A stretch of 64,000 nt of DNA, taken from the NCBI RefSeq assembly GCF_036826855.1, contig NZ_CP104578.1, positions 6,483,501 to 6,547,500 on the forward strand, given 5' to 3'. Positions within the stretch are counted from its first letter, which is position 1; every line of letters starts with the position of its first letter. Of the stretch, positions 18,261-25,622 are shown in pieces. The notes below the pieces were generated by a model that had not been told where the DNA came from, searched no databases, and worked only from the letters and a program-made list of their open reading frames with translations. This stretch comes from Streptomyces sp. SJL17-4 (lineage in GTDB: Bacteria; Actinomycetota; Actinomycetes; Streptomycetales; Streptomycetaceae). Made by a program: the position numbers and the translations under genes.

Positions 18261-18316
18261 GACCGGGCGCCCCCTCCCGTCCTGCCGTCCGTTCATCGGC
18301 CCGAAGGATCTTCAGG

Positions 18317-18340
18317 CCCTCAGATCATGACAGTTGAGGG
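18317..18340 (-). terminator. Weak hairpin downstream of the aminotransferase
   Basis: CCCTCA and TGAGGG pair around a 12-base loop, 9 bases after the aminotransferase stop. There is no T-tract, so termination strength is uncertain. Confidence 0.4.
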
Positions 18341-18349
18341 GGTGGCGCG

Positions 18350-19561
18350 TCACTGCCGGTAGCCGCTCAGAAAGCGGCCGATGCGGCTGATCGCGGCGTC
18401 CAGGTCGTCGGCGTACGGCAGGGTCAGGATGCGGAAGTGGTCCGGGCGGGGCCAGTTGAAGCCGGTGCCCTGGACGACCTGGATCTTCTCGCGCAGGAGC
18501 AGGTCGAGGACGAACTTCTCGTCGTCGTGGATCCTGTGCACGGCGGGGTCGAGGCGGGGGAAGGCGTACAGCGCTCCCTTCGGCTTCACACAGGAGACGC
18601 CGGGGATCTCGTTGAGCTTCTCCCAGGCCCGGTCGCGCTGTTCGCGCAGCCTGCCGCCCGGCGCGGTCAGCTCGTGGATCGACTGCCGGCCGCCGAGCGC
18701 GGCCTGGATGGCGTACTGCGCGGGGGCGTTGGGGCAGAGCCGCATGGAGGCCAGCATGGTGAGGCCCTCCAGATAGTTCCTGGCGTGCTGCTTCGGGCCG
18801 GTGACGACCAGCCAGCCGGAGCGGAAGCCCGCCACCCGGTACGTCTTGGAGAGCCCGCCGAAGGTGAGGACGACCAGGTCGGGGGCGAGCGAGGCGGCCG
18901 GGTGGTGGACGGCCTCGTCGTAGACGATCTGGTCGTAGATCTCGTCGGCGAAGACCATCAGGCCGTGGCGCCGGGCGAGGTCGAAGATGCCCTCCAGGAC
19001 CTCCCTCGGATAGACGGCGCCCGTGGGGTTGTTGGGGTTGATGACGACGATGGCCCTGGTGCGGTCGGTGATCTTCGACGCCATGTCGTCGAGGTCCGGG
19101 TACCAGTCGGCGGACTCGTCGCACAGGTAGTGCACGGGCTTGCCGCCCGCGAGCGTGATCACCGCCGTCCACAGCGGGTAGTCGGGGGCGGGTACGAGGA
19201 CCTCGTCACCGTCCTCCAGGAGGGCCTGGACGGCCATCGAGATCAGCTCGGACACGCCGTTGCCGAGGAAGATGTCGTCGACGTCCACGTCCGGCAGGCC
19301 CATGGACTGGTAGCGCTGGGCGACGGCACGGCGGGCGGAGAGGATGCCGCGCGAGTCGGTGTATCCGTGGGCCTTGGGGAGCATCCGGATCATGTCCTGG
19401 ACGATCTCCTCGGGGGCCTCGAAGCCGAAGAGCGCCGGGTTGCCGGTGTTGAGGCGCAGGACGCTGTGGCCCGCCTCCTCCAGCGCGTTGGCGTGCTCGA
19501 TGACCGGGCCCCGGATCTCGTAACAGACCTCGCTCAGCTTGCTCGACTGCCGGAACTCCAT
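18350..19561 (-). CDS. AlaA-like pyridoxal-phosphate aminotransferase
   Basis: A 403-residue fold-type I aminotransferase. It has the N-terminal EFRQSSKLSEVCYEIRGP typical of AlaA/AlaT glutamate-pyruvate aminotransferases. NPNNPTG is the substrate and PLP-phosphate loop. Lys239 in GGLSKTYRVAGFRSGW is the PLP Schiff-base lysine, and a C-terminal Arg in RPDHFRILTLP binds the carboxylate. The expected reaction is alanine + 2-oxoglutarate to pyruvate + glutamate, inferred from family. ATG 19561 gives the conserved start; the open frame continues upstream through the operator. It is divergent from an HxlR regulator with a shared palindromic region. Confidence 0.9.
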   Translation of the reverse strand: MEFRQSSKLSEVCYEIRGPVIEHANALEEAGHSVLRLNTGNPALFGFEAPEEIVQDMIRMLPKAHGYTDSRGILSARRAVAQRYQSMGLPDVDVDDIFLGNGVSELISMAVQALLEDGDEVLVPAPDYPLWTAVITLAGGKPVHYLCDESADWYPDLDDMASKITDRTRAIVVINPNNPTGAVYPREVLEGIFDLARRHGLMVFADEIYDQIVYDEAVHHPAASLAPDLVVLTFGGLSKTYRVAGFRSGWLVVTGPKQHARNYLEGLTMLASMRLCPNAPAQYAIQAALGGRQSIHELTAPGGRLREQRDRAWEKLNEIPGVSCVKPKGALYAFPRLDPAVHRIHDDEKFVLDLLLREKIQVVQGTGFNWPRPDHFRILTLPYADDLDAAISRIGRFLSGYRQ

Positions 19562-19595
19562 GTCCGACCTCCCCAAGTCCCCGGAATCAGTGTTG

Positions 19596-19631
19596 CTTGG
19601 TTTTACCAAGTTCGAGCTTGGAAAGTCCAAC
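19596..19631. promoter_or_regulatory. Tandem palindromes between aminotransferase and HxlR regulator
   Basis: CTTGG-N5-CCAAG-N6-CTTGG-N5-CCAAC: two inverted repeats whose starts are exactly 21 bases apart (two helical turns). The second overlaps a TTGGAA (19618-19623), 16 bases, TAGACT (19640-19645) promoter. That promoter would make a leaderless mRNA starting at ATG 19653. The region is the likely operator of the HxlR protein for both divergent genes. Confidence 0.7.
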
Positions 19632-19652
19632 AACATGTCTAGACTGCGTCGC

Positions 19653-20294
19653 ATGCCACGTCAGCCACGCCGCCGCAGCTACGACCAGCACTGTGCCGCC
19701 GCGCGCGCCCTCGACCTCGTCGGCGACCGCTGGACCCTGCTCGTCGTCCGCGAACTCCTCGCCGGGCCGCGCCGCTACACCGACCTCCACGCCGACCTTC
19801 CGGGCGTCAGCACCGACATGCTCGCCGGCCGCCTCAAGGACATGGAGGGCGCCGAGCTGGTCACCCGTCGCCGACTGCCGCCGCCCGCCTCGGCGTTCGT
19901 GTACGAGCTCACCGCGCGCGGCCGCGAACTGCTGCCCGTGCTGCGCACCCTCGCCGCCTGGGGGGCGCCCGACCTGGGCGAACCGCGGCCCACCGACGCC
20001 GTCCGAGCCCACTGGTACGCGATCCCGCTGCTCGGGGCGCTCGCCGAACTGGGCGCCGGAGTCGTCCAGGTGACCCTGGACGAGGGCGAGTTCTTCGTAC
20101 GGGTCGGGGGCGACGGTGCCGTGTCGTACGGGGACGGGGTGTACGGCTCTGGTACGGCCGAGGTGCCCGACGCCCGGCTGCGGACCGACGCGGCGACCTG
20201 CCGGGCCCTCGCGGGCGGGGAGTCGACGCTCGCCGAGGCCATCGCGACGGGGCGCGCGGCGCTGGAACGGTCCGTGCGGGCCGCACAGGCGTAA
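19653..20294 (+). CDS. HxlR-family transcriptional regulator
   Basis: A 213-residue regulator. The winged helix (about 10-105) has the HxlR hallmark CAAARALDLVGDRWTLLVVRELL, then DLPGVSTDMLAGRLKDMEGAELV (recognition region) and TARGRELLPVL. The C-terminal half (about 120-213) looks like a small ligand-binding domain of the SCP2-like type found in some HxlR proteins. ATG 19653 is eight bases after TAGACT, suggesting leaderless translation; ATG 19635 is also possible. The adjacent tandem palindromes suggest control of itself and the divergent aminotransferase gene. Confidence 0.88.
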   Translation: MPRQPRRRSYDQHCAAARALDLVGDRWTLLVVRELLAGPRRYTDLHADLPGVSTDMLAGRLKDMEGAELVTRRRLPPPASAFVYELTARGRELLPVLRTLAAWGAPDLGEPRPTDAVRAHWYAIPLLGALAELGAGVVQVTLDEGEFFVRVGGDGAVSYGDGVYGSGTAEVPDARLRTDAATCRALAGGESTLAEAIATGRAALERSVRAAQA

Positions 20295-20313
20295 CGACGG
20301 GCCCCCGGGGGGA

Positions 20314-20670
20314 TCAGGACCGGTCCGACACCACGCCCAGGCTTCGTGCCAGCCGGTTCCGGGCCTCGGTCTGGGCCGCGATCCGCGCGTCGAGCACGGC
20401 CAGCCGCTCGCGGGCGATCTCCAGGCCGCGGGGGGACGGTGGGGCCGAGGGCACGTCACCGTCCAGGCAGGAACGGAACGCGGACACGTCGTCCAGGGTG
20501 AGGCCGGCGTCCAGGAGGTACCGGATGTTCGACACGCGCGTCACGGCGCCCTCGTCGTACACCCGGTATCCGTTGGCCGCGCGGGTCGACGTGATCAGTC
20601 CCGCCGCCTCGTAGTGGCGCAGGGCGCGCGGCGACACCCCGGTCCGCCGGGCCAGTTCACCGATGCGCAA
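20314..20670 (-). CDS. MerR-family transcriptional regulator
   Basis: A 118-residue regulator. The MerR winged helix is LRIGELARRTGVSPRALRHYEAAGL followed by NGYRVYDEGAVTRVSNIRYLLDAG. A coiled-coil dimerisation helix makes up the rest, with no cysteine-rich effector domain. I favour TTG 20670 because GAGGAGG lies eight bases upstream. A GTG at 20700 that overlaps the SDR stop would add ten residues. It is the second gene of an operon with the SDR and may sense a small molecule that the SDR handles. Confidence 0.85.
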   Translation of the reverse strand: MRIGELARRTGVSPRALRHYEAAGLITSTRAANGYRVYDEGAVTRVSNIRYLLDAGLTLDDVSAFRSCLDGDVPSAPPSPRGLEIARERLAVLDARIAAQTEARNRLARSLGVVSDRS

Positions 20671-20696
20671 GGACGCCACCTCCTCGACCACTCCTA

Positions 20697-21449
20697 TCAC
20701 GCGACCAGCGCACCCCCGTCGACGGGCAGGACGGTGCCGGTCAGGAAGGAGGCGTCCGGCGCCGCGAGCGAGGTGATCGCCCAGGCGACCTCCTCGGGGC
20801 GGCCGATGCGGCCCAGCGGAACGTGCGCGAGCTGCCAGGCCCGCAAGGCCTCCAGCCGCTCGGGGGAGAGACCCATGTGGTCCGCGATCGGGGTCTCGAT
20901 CGGGCCGGGGGCGACCGCCACCACCCGTACACCGTCAGGTGCGAGCTCCACCGCCCAGCAGCGGGTCAGGGTCTCCAGGGCGCTCTTGGTCGCCGGATAG
21001 AAGGAGTTGGCCGGCCAGCCGCGCTGGCCGATCGTCGTCGTCACGTTCACCACGACGCCCCGCGACTCCCGGAGCGCGGGGAGGGCGGCCTGGGTCAGCA
21101 GGACGGGGGCGACGAGATTGGTCTCCAGGAGCGGGGCGATCACCGAGCGGTCGAGGGTCCCGAGCGGGCCGCCGAGGGAGATCCCGGCGTTGTTGACGAG
21201 GACGTCGAGACGGCCGTGGCCGGTCACGGCGGCACGGACGATCTCCTCGGCCGCGCCCTCCGCCGTGACGTCGGCGACGTGCGGGTGGATGCCTGGATGC
21301 CCCTCGGCGGTCTCCCGCAGCGGCTCGGCCCTGCGGCCGACGGCGAGGACCGTCGCCCCCTGACGGGCGAAGGCGCGGGCGGTGGCCCGGCCGATGCCGG
21401 TGCCCGCACCGGTGACGACGGCGACCCTGGTGGGTGTGATGGTGTCCAT
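20697..21449 (-). CDS. SDR-family oxidoreductase
   Basis: A 250-residue short-chain dehydrogenase/reductase. The NAD(P) motif is TGAGTGIG, followed by NNAG, the catalytic pair Tyr/Lys in YPATK and the PG-P-I-T segment. The catalytic Ser position reads Thr (NVTTT), a mild departure. GRRAE after the second beta strand suggests NADP preference. ATG 21449 gives MDTITPTRVAVVTG; a TTG at 21464 would add five residues. Its stop overlaps an alternative GTG of the MerR gene, so the two form an operon. Upstream is TTGACC and a CAGTGAC-GC-CAGTGAC direct repeat. Confidence 0.87.
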   Translation of the reverse strand: MDTITPTRVAVVTGAGTGIGRATARAFARQGATVLAVGRRAEPLRETAEGHPGIHPHVADVTAEGAAEEIVRAAVTGHGRLDVLVNNAGISLGGPLGTLDRSVIAPLLETNLVAPVLLTQAALPALRESRGVVVNVTTTIGQRGWPANSFYPATKSALETLTRCWAVELAPDGVRVVAVAPGPIETPIADHMGLSPERLEALRAWQLAHVPLGRIGRPEEVAWAITSLAAPDASFLTGTVLPVDGGALVA

Positions 21450-21492
21450 GAATCCGATGGTCAAACAGTGACGCCAGTGACAAGGTCAAGCC

Positions 21493-22002
21493 GTGGTGTA
21501 CGAACTGGCGCACGAGCTCTGGTCGGCCCTGCCGTGGGAGACCCGCGAACGGGTGGACGCCCTGGTGATCCGGCGGCAACGGCTGATGGCGGTCCGTGAG
21601 ATCTGGCAGGCGGGCGTTCTCCCGCGGCCCGACCTGAACGACTGCGTCGCCCTCGGCGCCGTACGCGAGGAGATCCTGGCGGACCGGCTCGTACCGCTGC
21701 CGCGCCAGGACGTGGACGCGCTCGCCGAGCAGGCCTCGGCGCTGCCCCGTCGGCCCGTCGCCCTGGAACTGGAGTGGGACGGGGACACCTGGGGCTGGAT
21801 CCTGCTGCTCGGCGCCGTCCTCCCCGGCGAGGCGGAACGGCCGCATCCGCTGGCCCGGTGGCAGGGGGTCGACTGGGCGGGGCCCCTCGCCACCGCACGG
21901 GCCCTGGCGGACCGGTTCGGGGTTCCCCTGCGCGGTCCCGGCGACGACGGGCCGCCGGACATGCGGGCAGGATGGTCGGGAGACGCGGGTCGAGTGGGAT
22001 GA
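21493..22002 (+). CDS. Hypothetical protein of a Streptomyces-type family
   Basis: A 169-residue soluble protein starting VYELAHELWSALPWETRERVDALV, with no recognised domain. A central ELEWDGDTWGWILLL segment is the only strongly hydrophobic part. I recall similar short proteins widely in Streptomyces, all of unknown function. GTG 21493 starts 43 bases from the divergent SDR. The stop overlaps the next gene's ATG (ATGA), so it is coupled to the kinase-like gene. Confidence 0.65.
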   Translation: MVYELAHELWSALPWETRERVDALVIRRQRLMAVREIWQAGVLPRPDLNDCVALGAVREEILADRLVPLPRQDVDALAEQASALPRRPVALELEWDGDTWGWILLLGAVLPGEAERPHPLARWQGVDWAGPLATARALADRFGVPLRGPGDDGPPDMRAGWSGDAGRVG

Positions 22003-22643
22003 GCGGGATGCGATACGAGGCGATCACCTGGGAACGGCTGGCGGAGGCGCTGGCCCGGCGGCTCGACGGGGCCGCGCCGGCGGACGGGAGTGGTTGGCTC
22101 AAGGTCGCCGTGGACGGGCCGCCCGCCGCGCCCGGCGGCGAGTTCGCCGAACAGCTCGCCGGGGCGCTGCGGACGCGCGGGCGCTCCGTCCTCGTCGCGG
22201 GGACCGGCGGCTTCCTGCGGCCCGCGTCGCTGCGGTACGAGTACGGGAAGCAGGACCCGGACGCGTACTACGACGGGTGGACCGACACCGGGGCGCTGTG
22301 GCGGGAGGTCTTCGGGCCGCTGGAGCCCGGCGGCACCGGGCGGGTGCTGCCCGACCTGTGGGACCCGGTGAAGGACCGTGCGACCCGCAGCCCGTACGTG
22401 ACGCTGCCGCCCGGCGGGGTGCTCGTGCTGCACGGGCCCTTCCTGCTCGGCCACTGGTTCCCCTTCGACCTCACCGTGCACCTGCGGCTCTCGGCCGCCG
22501 CGCTCGCCCGGCGCACCGAGGAGGCCTGGACGCTGCCGGCCTTCGCCCGGTACGAGTCGGAGGTCGATCCCGGCGACGCGGCGGATGTGGTCGTCCGCGC
22601 GGACGACCCGCGCCACCCGGCCTGGACGGGGTTCGGCAGCTAG
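21999..22643 (+). CDS. Uridine kinase-like protein with degenerate P-loop
   Basis: A 214-residue protein with the layout of uridine/phosphoribulokinase-type NTPases: VAVDGPP, a region with FLRPASLRYEYGKQDPDAYYDGW, VLVLHGPFLLG and LTVHLRLSAAALARR. The expected Walker A (GxxGxGK[ST]) reads GPPAAPGGE with no Lys, so ATP hydrolysis is doubtful. From memory, Streptomyces relatives show the same loss. ATG 21999 overlaps the preceding stop; ATG 22008 is an alternative. Confidence 0.7.
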   Translation: MSGMRYEAITWERLAEALARRLDGAAPADGSGWLKVAVDGPPAAPGGEFAEQLAGALRTRGRSVLVAGTGGFLRPASLRYEYGKQDPDAYYDGWTDTGALWREVFGPLEPGGTGRVLPDLWDPVKDRATRSPYVTLPPGGVLVLHGPFLLGHWFPFDLTVHLRLSAAALARRTEEAWTLPAFARYESEVDPGDAADVVVRADDPRHPAWTGFGS

Positions 22644-22719
22644 AGGGGCGGGGGCTGGGGGGCTTCGCCTCGCGCTCGCGGCTTCGCCCCGTGCTCGTGA
22701 AGCTCCTCGCGTCAGGCAT

Positions 22720-22736
22720 CAGACGCCAGGCGTCTG
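22720..22736. terminator. Perfect hairpin between convergent genes
   Basis: CAGACGCC-A-GGCGTCTG, an 8-bp perfect inverted repeat with a one-base centre. It lies between the kinase-like gene and the convergent PfkB-type kinase, within a stretch of short GGCTTCGCC and GCGTCAGGC repeats (22667-22745). Confidence 0.55.
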
Positions 22737-22739
22737 GCG

Positions 22740-23660
22740 TCAGGCGCCCGGCGCCGGCGGTCCGGCCGGTGGTCTCCCGCCGACCACCGTGACCGCCACC
22801 GCGCCCGCGCGGCAGCCCTCCTCCGCGGCCTTCGCGGGGTCCGCGCCCGCGAGCCGGGCCGCCAGGAAGGCGCCGGTGAACGCGTCGCCCGCGCCCGTGG
22901 AGTCCACCGGCCGCGCCGCAGGCGCCGCCACTCGCGCGGTCACCGTGCCGTCCTCGGCGACCAGCGCCCCCGCCGCCCCGAGGGTGACCACGACCAGCGG
23001 GAAACGGCGGCTCAACTCCGCGGCCGCCACCTCCGGTTCGTCACGCCCGGTGAGCGACCGGGCCTCGTCGGCATTGGGCAGCAGCACCTCCGCGCCGTCC
23101 GTCGCCGCGAGGAACCGCTCCATTCCCAGCTCCGCCAGGAACCCCGCCGACGCCGGGTCCACACTCACCGGCACCCCCGCCTCCCGTGCGTCCCGCAGTG
23201 CCAGCCGGGCTGTCTCGCGGCTCGGCTCGGCGAAGAACAGGTAGCCGGAGAGATGCAGCCGGGCCACGCCGTCGAGCAGGCCGGCCGACCAGTCACCGGG
23301 GGAGAGGCGCAGGGCGGCGCCGCTGTCGGTGAGGAACGTCCGCTCCGCCGAGGAGTCCACCAGCGCGATCACGGTGGCCGTCGCCGCCTCCGCGTCCGGG
23401 ACGAGCAGGGGACGCACGCCCGCGTGCCGAAGTGCTCGCTCGTGCCAGTCGGCCGCGTCCGTCCCCACCCGGCCGAGGACGCGCACGTCGGGGCAGCCGG
23501 AACGCGCCGCCCAGCACGCCGCGTTGGCTCCGGCACCGCCCGGCAGGGTCCGTATCTCCGCCGCCGTGTCGGTCGCGGGCGCCAGCGGTGTCCGGTGCCG
23601 GGCGACGACGTCCGTGACCACGTCCCCGACGACGAGCAGCGCACCCGCTGCCCGGCTCAC
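22740..23660 (-). CDS. PfkB-family sugar kinase, probable pseudouridine kinase
   Basis: A 306-residue ribokinase-fold kinase. The N-terminal substrate region is GGAGANAACWAARSG. The C-terminal catalytic motif DSTGAGDAFTGAF carries the base Asp. Its GTG start overlaps the stop of psuG (GTGA), so the two are translated together. That pairing indicates phosphorylation of pseudouridine to pseudouridine 5'-phosphate, which PsuG then splits; this substrate is inferred from context. It starts MSRAAGALLVVGDVVTDVV. Confidence 0.87.
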   Translation of the reverse strand: MSRAAGALLVVGDVVTDVVARHRTPLAPATDTAAEIRTLPGGAGANAACWAARSGCPDVRVLGRVGTDAADWHERALRHAGVRPLLVPDAEAATATVIALVDSSAERTFLTDSGAALRLSPGDWSAGLLDGVARLHLSGYLFFAEPSRETARLALRDAREAGVPVSVDPASAGFLAELGMERFLAATDGAEVLLPNADEARSLTGRDEPEVAAAELSRRFPLVVVTLGAAGALVAEDGTVTARVAAPAARPVDSTGAGDAFTGAFLAARLAGADPAKAAEEGCRAGAVAVTVVGGRPPAGPPAPGA

Positions 23661-24697
23661 CGGCCGCTCGCGCCGGGTGCGGACCCGGAGCCCGGTGCGG
23701 GCCCGGAGCCGCGCGCGGGCTCGTCACCGGGCGCAGACCCGGAGCCGCCCGCCGGTTCGGTACCGGGCGCGGGTTCGGTACCGGGCGCCCTCCCCGCCCC
23801 GTACGCCCCCGCGATCCTCGCCGCGAGCCGCACATTGCCCCGTACCGCCGCCAGATTGGCCTCCAGGGACGCCCCTTCCGTGTGCACCGTCAGGTATTCG
23901 AGCAGGAAGGGCGTCACCGCCTGCCCGGTGATCCCCTTCTCCTTCGCCGCCGCCAGACCGCCCGCGAGCACCCGGTCGTGCAGCGCGGGATCCAGCTGCT
24001 CCGCCACCGGCACCGGGTTGGCCACGATCAGCGCCGCCCGCGACCCGCCGAGCCGGTCCTGGGCGCGTATCACCTCGGCCACCGCCTCCGGGGTCCGCAG
24101 GGTCCAGTCGACCGGCTCGCCCGAGGAGGCGAGATAGAAGCCGGGGAACCGGTCCGTGCCGTAGCCGACGACCGTCACGCCGAGCGTCTCCAGGCGCTGG
24201 AGCGTCGCGGGCACGTCGAGGATCGACTTGACCCCGGCGCACACGACGGTGGTTCCGACGCGGGCGAGCAGCCGCAGGTCGGCGGACTCGTCCTGGGTGT
24301 CCGTCCACTCGCGATGCACACCGCCGAGGCCTCCGGTCGCGAACACCCGTATGCCGGCCGCGTCCGCGAGCCAGGCCGTCGCCGAGACCGTCGTCGCCCC
24401 GGTGACGCCGGTCGCCAGGGCCGGGGCGAGGTCGCGGTGCCCGAGCTTCCGCACCGCCGGGTCCTCGGCGATCCGGGTCAGCGCCGCCCGGTCCAGGCCG
24501 ACCCTGGCCGTGCCGTCGACCACGGCGATCGTGGCGGGGACGGCGCCCCCGTCCCGTACCAGCTCCTCCAGTTCCAGGGCCACCGCCAGGTTTCGCGGGC
24601 GCGGCAGACCGTGGGCGATGATCGTCGATTCCAGCGCGACGACGGGACGCCCCTCGTGGAGCGCCTCGCGGACCTCTTCGGACACCTGTGTGGACAT
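23657..24697 (-). CDS. psuG: Pseudouridine-5'-phosphate glycosidase
   Basis: A 346-residue enzyme cleaving the C-C glycosidic bond of pseudouridine 5'-phosphate to uracil and ribose 5-phosphate. The family signatures are VALESTIIAHGLPRPRN near the N-terminus, CAGVKSILDVPATLQRLETLGV and NPVPVAEQLD. The catalytic domain ends at about residue 300. A 40-residue low-complexity tail of Pro-Gly-Ser-Glu repeats (APGTEPAPGTEPAGG...) follows, encoded by a G/C-rich repeat tract at 23670-23790. ATG 24697 is used; the frame is open 19 codons further. It is coupled to a PfkB kinase. Confidence 0.93.
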   Translation of the reverse strand: MSTQVSEEVREALHEGRPVVALESTIIAHGLPRPRNLAVALELEELVRDGGAVPATIAVVDGTARVGLDRAALTRIAEDPAVRKLGHRDLAPALATGVTGATTVSATAWLADAAGIRVFATGGLGGVHREWTDTQDESADLRLLARVGTTVVCAGVKSILDVPATLQRLETLGVTVVGYGTDRFPGFYLASSGEPVDWTLRTPEAVAEVIRAQDRLGGSRAALIVANPVPVAEQLDPALHDRVLAGGLAAAKEKGITGQAVTPFLLEYLTVHTEGASLEANLAAVRGNVRLAARIAGAYGAGRAPGTEPAPGTEPAGGSGSAPGDEPARGSGPAPGSGSAPGASGR

Positions 24698-24970
24698 GTC
24701 CCATTCCTGGCGCGACCACCGGCCCCGCAAACCTCGTTGGCGAGCTCCAGCCACACGGTGGGGGCGCCTTCGGATTCCGTCACGGGGTGCCCGGCGGGAT
24801 CGTCCGGGGCGGCCGCGCCACCCGTCCGGTGCTTCGCCGAAGGGGTCGTGCGGATTTCGTCGTCGTCTCGGGTTCCGGGCGTCACGCCTGGTGGAAGGCG
24901 AAGCGGAGGGCTTTCGTCCAGCTGGTCCCGGCCTCGGAGCGGCCTTGGACCCCCGCTACAGTCACCGCCC

Positions 24971-25327
24971 ATGACGACACATGACCAGCCCTCCTTCGCC
25001 GTACACATCCCCGACGAGGAGCTGGAGGTGGAGCCGCTCGACCCCGCCCAGATCGTCTCCGGTACGCCCGAGGTGACGGGCAAGGTGCTGTGGGAGTCCG
25101 CCGACGGCAAGCAGCTGCGCGGCATCTGGCAGATCACGCCCGGCGTCGTCACCGACACCGAGGCCAACGAGCTCTTCGTGGTGGTCTCCGGCCGGGCGAC
25201 CGTCGCCGTCGAGGGCGGGGACACCCTGGAGCTCGGGCCCGGTGACGCCTGTGTGCTGCGCGAGGGGGACCGGACGACCTGGACCGTGCACGAGACCCTG
25301 CGCAAGGCGTACCACATCAGTCTCTGA
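24971..25327 (+). CDS. Cupin-domain protein
   Basis: A 118-residue single cupin barrel. The region GIWQITPGVVTDTEANELFVVVSGRATVAVEGGDTLELGPGDACVLREGDRT follows the two cupin motifs. The histidines usual in motif 1 are absent (TDTEANE), so metal binding is uncertain. The family resembles the COG3450-type small cupins with an ethanolamine-utilisation-like fold. The function is unknown. It is divergent from psuG. TACAGT stands eight bases before ATG 24971, compatible with leaderless expression. Confidence 0.8.
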   Translation: MTTHDQPSFAVHIPDEELEVEPLDPAQIVSGTPEVTGKVLWESADGKQLRGIWQITPGVVTDTEANELFVVVSGRATVAVEGGDTLELGPGDACVLREGDRTTWTVHETLRKAYHISL

Positions 25328-25360
25328 AGTCACCGTGGGCAGCCTCGACCTGAGGTCTGG

Positions 25361-25622
25361 TAGGAAACCTTCCTATCGGCTAGCATCCGCGGCAGCGGCT
25401 TGGCGCGGCGCCCCACCCCAAGGGGCGTGACGCGCTCAGCGAGAGCTCTGACCCGGCCGCCGAGCACCACCCGCCGTGTGGCATCCCGAATCGCCACCCG
25501 GCCGGTCGCCCGTGTCCGTACCCCACGGCACGGGCGCCCCGGCCCGCTGCCGCGCGGCAGGCCCGTGGTGCGCCGCACCGGTGTCCAGCTCTCGCCGACC
25601 CCACAGGCCAGGGAGCCCAGGT
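25361..25622 (+). promoter_or_regulatory. Palindromic operator and structured leader of the metallophosphoesterase operon
   Basis: TAGGAA-ACC-TTCCTA (25361-25375) sits just upstream of a TAGCAT -10 candidate (25381-25386), placing it in the spacer where a repressor would block polymerase. The following leader of about 230 bases has stable hairpins: GCCCGTG-t-CCGT / ACGG-CACGGGC (25508-25535) and CTGCCGCGCGGCAG (25547-25560). I recognise no riboswitch class. Confidence 0.6.
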
